Assembly: GCA_021784265.1 (NCBI GenBank)
Contig: JAJXTA010000203.1
Span: 1 to 6,033 of the forward strand
Length of the DNA stretch: 6,033 nt
Direction: 5' to 3'
DNA from: a bacterium
Lineage (GTDB): Bacteria; Verrucomicrobiota; Verrucomicrobiia; Limisphaerales; J093
The notes beneath the pieces are model-generated. The model was not told the DNA's origin and ran no database searches. It saw only the letters and a list, made by a program, of their open reading frames with translations. The first letter of the stretch is position 1; each line of letters starts with the position of its first letter. Below are positions 5,009 through 6,033 of the stretch, piece by piece. The translations under genes and the position numbers were made by a program.

Positions 5009-6033
5009 ATGAAAGCGCAGAGCACAAGTCTGATCCTCTTTTGCTGCGGACTGGTTATGGGCGCTCTTATCGAACGGCAGGTGCCGGTGAGGATCAAGCC
5101 CGTTGTCCCAGAGAAGACCCTCATGAAGAAGACCGCCGGTGCCCGGAAGGCGGCCGGCGCCGAGGACTTGGTGAGATCGGAGCCGAAGCTGACAATCGAC
5201 AACTTCGCTGCAGCCCTGGATAGCGCCCTCCGGGAACCCAGCCCGGCGCGACGGCGGGAGTTGCTGTTTCGGATCGGGCAAGCGACCGCTCTGGAGGACC
5301 TCCCGCGCGCGCTGGCCTTGCTCGCCCGCCGGCGCGAGCCCGAGGCCGCGAGCTTGGGTGATGACCTGCTGGGGCGGTGGGCGGAGGTTGATCCGCCGAC
5401 CGCGATGGCGTATGTCCAGGACCTGGCGGGTTCCGCCAAGCGCGAGCAGTCGTTGCGCGTGGTGCTGGCCGAGTGGGCCGCCCAGGATGCCGCGGCAGCG
5501 ATGGGCTGGGTAACCCGCCTGCCGACGGGTCCCGAGAAGAGGCGGGCCTGGGACACGGTCTTCGACACCCTCGCCGCACAGGCGCCGGACCAGGCGTTAA
5601 CGCTGCTGGCGTCGTTGGGGACGACCGCGGACAAGAACCGGTTGCGGGCCCGCGTCTTGGCGCGCTGGGCGGAGGGCGACCCAGCGGCAGCCGCGAGCGC
5701 GGCGGCCAAGATGAAGGGGTTGCCGAGCAGTGTCTATGCGGACTTGGCTTTCCAGTGGGCGTCGAGCGATCCCCGGGCGGCTCTGGCGTGGGCGCGCGGC
5801 CTCCCGTCCGCGCAGGCGCGCAACCGATCGCTGGAGCGGGTGGTGGAAGCGTGGGCGAGCGTGGATGTCCAAGCGGCGGCGGCCTTCGCGCGGAGTCAGC
5901 CGCCTGGGCAGGCGCAGAGCGCCATGCTCGAGAGAGTCGCCAAGCAATGGGCTTCGGCGGACCCGAGCGCTGCCCTCAAGTGGGCCAGCGCGTTGCCGAC
6001 CGGTCCGATTCGAACCGGGGTCCTGGCCGCGGT
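5009..6033 (+). CDS. Exported or membrane-anchored protein of ~32-residue W-A-x-x-D-P helical repeats (3' end outside window)
   Basis: The ATG at 5009 gives 341 codons open to the window edge. GAGGT at 5001-5005 is close to the start and GAAGGA lies at 4991-4996; both are imperfectly spaced ribosome sites. Residues 7-20 form a short hydrophobic segment (S-L-I-L-F-C-C-G-L-V-M-G-A-L) after Lys2, a likely signal peptide or N-terminal anchor, which supports this start. A Lys/Arg/Ala-rich linker (about 28-60) leads to helical sequence. From residue 124 a repeat recurs with Trp (or its equivalent) at 124, 156, 188 (Ala), 220, 250, 282 and 314. The consensus is roughly W-A-x-x-D-P-x-A-A-x-x-W-A-x-x-L-P-x-G-x-x-R-x-x-x-L-x-x-V-x-x-x, each unit probably two helices, so the whole should form an alpha-solenoid. 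Such proteins seem common in Verrucomicrobiota, but I know of no defined function; scaffolding or protein binding outside the cytoplasm is an inference. No catalytic motif is seen. It stands alone behind a long non-coding gap. Confidence 0.85.
   Translation, partial: MKAQSTSLILFCCGLVMGALIERQVPVRIKPVVPEKTLMKKTAGARKAAGAEDLVRSEPKLTIDNFAAALDSALREPSPARRRELLFRIGQATALEDLPRALALLARRREPEAASLGDDLLGRWAEVDPPTAMAYVQDLAGSAKREQSLRVVLAEWAAQDAAAAMGWVTRLPTGPEKRRAWDTVFDTLAAQAPDQALTLLASLGTTADKNRLRARVLARWAEGDPAAAASAAAKMKGLPSSVYADLAFQWASSDPRAALAWARGLPSAQARNRSLERVVEAWASVDVQAAAAFARSQPPGQAQSAMLERVAKQWASADPSAALKWASALPTGPIRTGVLAA
5378..6033 (+). repeat. Tandem ~96-bp coding repeats (7 visible units)
   Basis: Units start at about 5378, 5474, 5570, 5666, 5756, 5852 and 5948, giving spacings of 96, 96, 96, 90, 96 and 96 bp. 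They are diverged at the DNA level and recognised by protein pattern. The third unit replaces the leading Trp with Ala (A-A-Q-A-P-D-Q-A-L), and the fourth is two residues short. The array continues past the window. Confidence 0.8.

Noticed and set aside
4553..5709. Minus-strand frames of 242 and 297 codons and a plus-strand frame at 4825-5223
   Set aside because: They overlap each other, the repeats and the helical-repeat gene. Their Ser/Arg/Pro-rich sequence has no domain signal, while the frame starting at 5009 has a regular protein repeat.

Overview
The window is G+C-rich by eye and codes with long open frames on both strands, which produces many antisense shadow ORFs. The gene content suggests Verrucomicrobiota, perhaps a Limisphaerales/Pedosphaera-like lineage. 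The pointers are a secreted sialate O-acetylesterase-type enzyme, a protein made of repeated W-A-x-x-D-P-x-A-A helical units, and intergenic DNA holding REP-like and heptamer repeats. The phylum is an inference from gene style; no rRNA or other strong marker is present.

Layout. Positions 1-1359 (minus strand) hold the N-terminal 453 residues of a secreted sialate O-acetylesterase whose 3' end lies outside the window. A 212-bp divergent spacer (1360-1571) follows. Positions 1572-3449 (plus) hold a class II lysyl-tRNA synthetase reading frame of 625 codons before its terminal stop. It is interrupted by one in-frame TAA at 2934-2936, exactly where family members carry the Glu of the E-Y-G-M-P-P-T block, so motifs 1 and 2 lie before the stop and motif 3 after it. 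The frame also runs about 133 residues past the usual end of a bacterial LysRS. Positions 3457-3792 contain a 5'-truncated remnant of a plasmid pRiA4b ORF-3-like gene. Positions 3891-4250 (plus) encode a 119-residue protein of unknown function. Positions 4251-5008 are non-coding and rich in direct and inverted repeats. From 5009 to the window end (plus) runs a membrane-anchored or exported protein with seven visible units of a repeat of about 32 residues; it is open at the window edge.

The genes do not form an obvious pathway. The esterase is a polysaccharide-catabolism function, LysRS is housekeeping, and the rest is accessory or uncharacterised. The point most worth checking is the broken lysS: sequencing error, recent pseudogene, or a synthetase made as two pieces. 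The sequence alone cannot decide between these. I see no rRNA, tRNA, CRISPR array, intact transposase or replication origin.
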